A stretch of DNA of 64,000 nucleotides. It comes from Mugil cephalus (Eukaryota > Chordata > Actinopteri > Mugiliformes > Mugilidae). A program made the translations under genes and the position numbers. Below are positions 62,076 through 64,000 of this stretch, piece after piece; positions within the stretch are counted from its first letter, which is position 1; the number at the start of each line of letters is the position of its first letter. The notes under the pieces were generated by a model. That model did not search any database. It was not told where the DNA came from and saw only the letters and a program-made list of their open reading frames with translations. The DNA lies in the NCBI RefSeq assembly GCF_022458985.1, contig NC_061776.1:4758088-4822087 (forward strand). The letters are read 5' to 3'.

Positions 62076-63780
62076 TTACGTAATCTCCTGCAACAGAATA
62101 GAATAATCCCAGGTGTCTTGAAAGGTTTTTTGTGTTGACCTGGCCTCCAGATTCACTTGATCTGTTCTATCCGAATGATTTCATTTGATTTCACTGGTGC
62201 ACCTCATGAAGTGAGATTGTAGTTCCTTATTTTAAGGCAGATTTAGACGTTTAAAGCGTGAAGATTTATTTCCATCTATACGTAGAGATGAGGTGCACTG
62301 TGTTTTCTAGTATTTGTAAATGTCCTCAAAGCCGCCTTAAGTGATATCAAAAGTCATGTTCGGTTGAGGAAAACTCGGTCGTCGTCTGTTTGGAGACGAC
62401 TCAAGGTGAAAAAGAGAAACATTCGCTGAGGTTTTGAAGCTTTTAAATTACTTTGGTGATGGTGAACGTCCACGCAGACAGAGTGGAGCTCACGTCGGAT
62501 GCAATAAAAATCCATTTCGGGGTCACGTTTAGGGGAGAGAACAACACAGTAGAGACAGTAGAGTAGAGTCACAACACATTCCATCTTCATGTACAGGATT
62601 TAAAAAAAAAAAATAATAATAATCACAACCGTGTCAAATCTCATCGCTTCTTAAACTGCCGTTTGGTTTCTGTCCGTCGCCACAAACCGAGAGGATGAAA
62701 GTTTAGATTTAGACGCGTCCCCTTTTAGCCATGGGGACTATTTGTCACGGCGGATGTTGTTTTGTCGCCAAAGTGTGTGCTTTTATATAGTTAATTGTGC
62801 TTTGGATACATAATACTTGTCAGAGAGATGTTTATGGGAATTCTTGACTGTAAGACTCTTGACACGTGGTCACATTCAAAGGTTTGAAAAACAAGAAAAA
62901 TGCTGAGATGGGCCAACACACAGGAACGTTCCTAGCATGTAGCTGCAGCCGAAACAACAAAAACTGGAATTTAGTAGTTTTCTGTACAGATGAAACGTCT
63001 CCACTTCCTCCCATCGCTCAGAGCGGAGGCTAGATTCCTGGAGACACGGGCGCCGCCATTTTTTTTCTGTACTGTCTTGACAGTAAAGCCACGTTATCTA
63101 TGACACGCCCACACTTCCTCTAGACTCACTGCTGATTGGTTTGGCCTTTTTTTTCTTCTTTTTTTTTTTTAAAGGGGAAATGAAGCACTCAATCAAGTTC
63201 CGCGCTTAGCAACAATATATAACACTACTGACAAATGTTAGCATATAATGTGCTTTTGTAGGGCGCCGCCATCTTTCCGTACTGTGGCCAGTGATGTCAT
63301 GGGGTTGGTGGTTCCCATGAAAGATAGATAGCGGAAGTTTTAGTCAGATATATGTAGCGTGGACTTGTTTTATATTTGAACGTTTGGCTACAGCTAGCTT
63401 AGCTTACCTGCTACTAACTTTCCGTGAAAGCATCGCCACTTGCAACATGTCCACGTCCCGGTGTATAATATAATGTGGACAGTAGAGGACAGACTGTGGA
63501 TTAAATGGAGTCTGAAACAACTCCCTAAACCACGGCTCAAAATCATAACCAATAGGATTTATACTGGACTCAGTATGTCTTTCCATTTCATCCTCGTCCA
63601 TTTTCAACAGCGTGCAGAGGGATCCAGCCAACTCTGTGACGTATTTTGTTATGTCATTTCAAAATGGTGACTCCCTAGGTGGAAATGACGAAAAAAAATA
63701 AACATCTTAAATTTTATTTCGGGTATAGTTTGCGGTACAAGGACCAACAAATATAAAGTTGTGACTCGTCAATAAAACTG
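62076..63780. other. Downstream DNA, no gene recognised
   Basis: Contains A/T runs (62598-62620, 63150-63170) and phrases like 'gggcgccgccatctttcc' near 63261-63278. The 75- and 76-codon frames at 63404-63670 overlap each other on opposite strands and show no domain, so neither is called. Confidence 0.45.
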
Positions 63781-63789
63781 CAAAGGTCC

Positions 63790-63930
63790 CTCATGGAAGG
63801 GGCGGGGCTTATATGACATACTGCAGCCAGCAGCCACCAGGGGGAGCTCTACTTGCTTTGGCTTCACTTTAGAGGAGATGTCATGACGTTTTTCTTTTTA
63901 ATTTTTTTTTTTTTTTTTAGTCTATGGCAC
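63790..63930 (+). repeat. Dispersed teleost repeat at the window end
   Basis: 'actgcagccagcagccacca', 'gggggagctctac' and 'ggcttcactttagagga', ending 'agtctatgg' after a T-run, match a short repeat found widely in fish genomes. Non-coding; SINE or MITE cannot be separated by eye. Confidence 0.55.
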
Positions 63931-64000
63931 TGACGACTCACAGCGAGAAGGTTTTGCTTGAGTTTTTACCACATTTTCCAAAGCATTCAACGAGCCTCCC

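Overview
The window looks like teleost fish nuclear DNA. It has AT-rich, repeat-dense non-coding sequence, GT-AG introns around GC-rich exons, teleost-type L2/CR1, Penelope and Tc1/mariner remnants, long AT, GT and GATA microsatellites, and two gene families that fit a fish. No species is assigned.

Bases 1-7,996 hold no gene I can recognise, only microsatellites and degenerate interspersed repeats. Bases 7,997-32,100 are a head-to-tail tandem array of five single-exon tripartite-motif genes, all on the + strand. They have the order RING, B-box 1, B-box 2, coiled coil, PRY-SPRY, the TRIM16-like/finTRIM-like class expanded in teleosts. Copies 2 (13,721-15,397) and 3 (19,630-21,297) are intact. 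Copy 1 (7,997-9,734) has a broken SPRY and has lost the ancestral ATG. Copy 4 (24,517-26,183) is cut short in the SPRY by a 2-bp deletion. Copy 5 (29,420-31,091) has one 1-bp insertion in the coiled coil plus a lost B-box cysteine. The copies share their promoter-proximal region and about 0.9 kb of 3' flank. Each gap between copies carries a different retroelement remnant. Copies 2-5 share an interferon-stimulated-response-element-like motif at a fixed distance before the ATG, so interferon control is a reasonable inference.

Bases 33,306-59,447 are one large multi-exon + strand gene, slco5a1 (organic anion transporter polypeptide family member 5A1). I joined nine coding exons with consistent GT-AG sites and phases into an 891-residue protein. 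Its introns hold MITEs, LINE fragments and minisatellites. The most unusual structure is a pair of 28-bp-unit minisatellites, one in intron 1 and one in intron 2, with the same unit in opposite orientation on either side of the 133-bp exon 2. In the pre-mRNA they could pair and affect splicing or back-splicing of that exon. Bases 59,448-64,000 are the probable 3' UTR and repeat-rich downstream DNA with no further gene recognised.

The two halves have no evident functional link: an innate-immunity-type TRIM array sits directly upstream of a conserved transporter gene.
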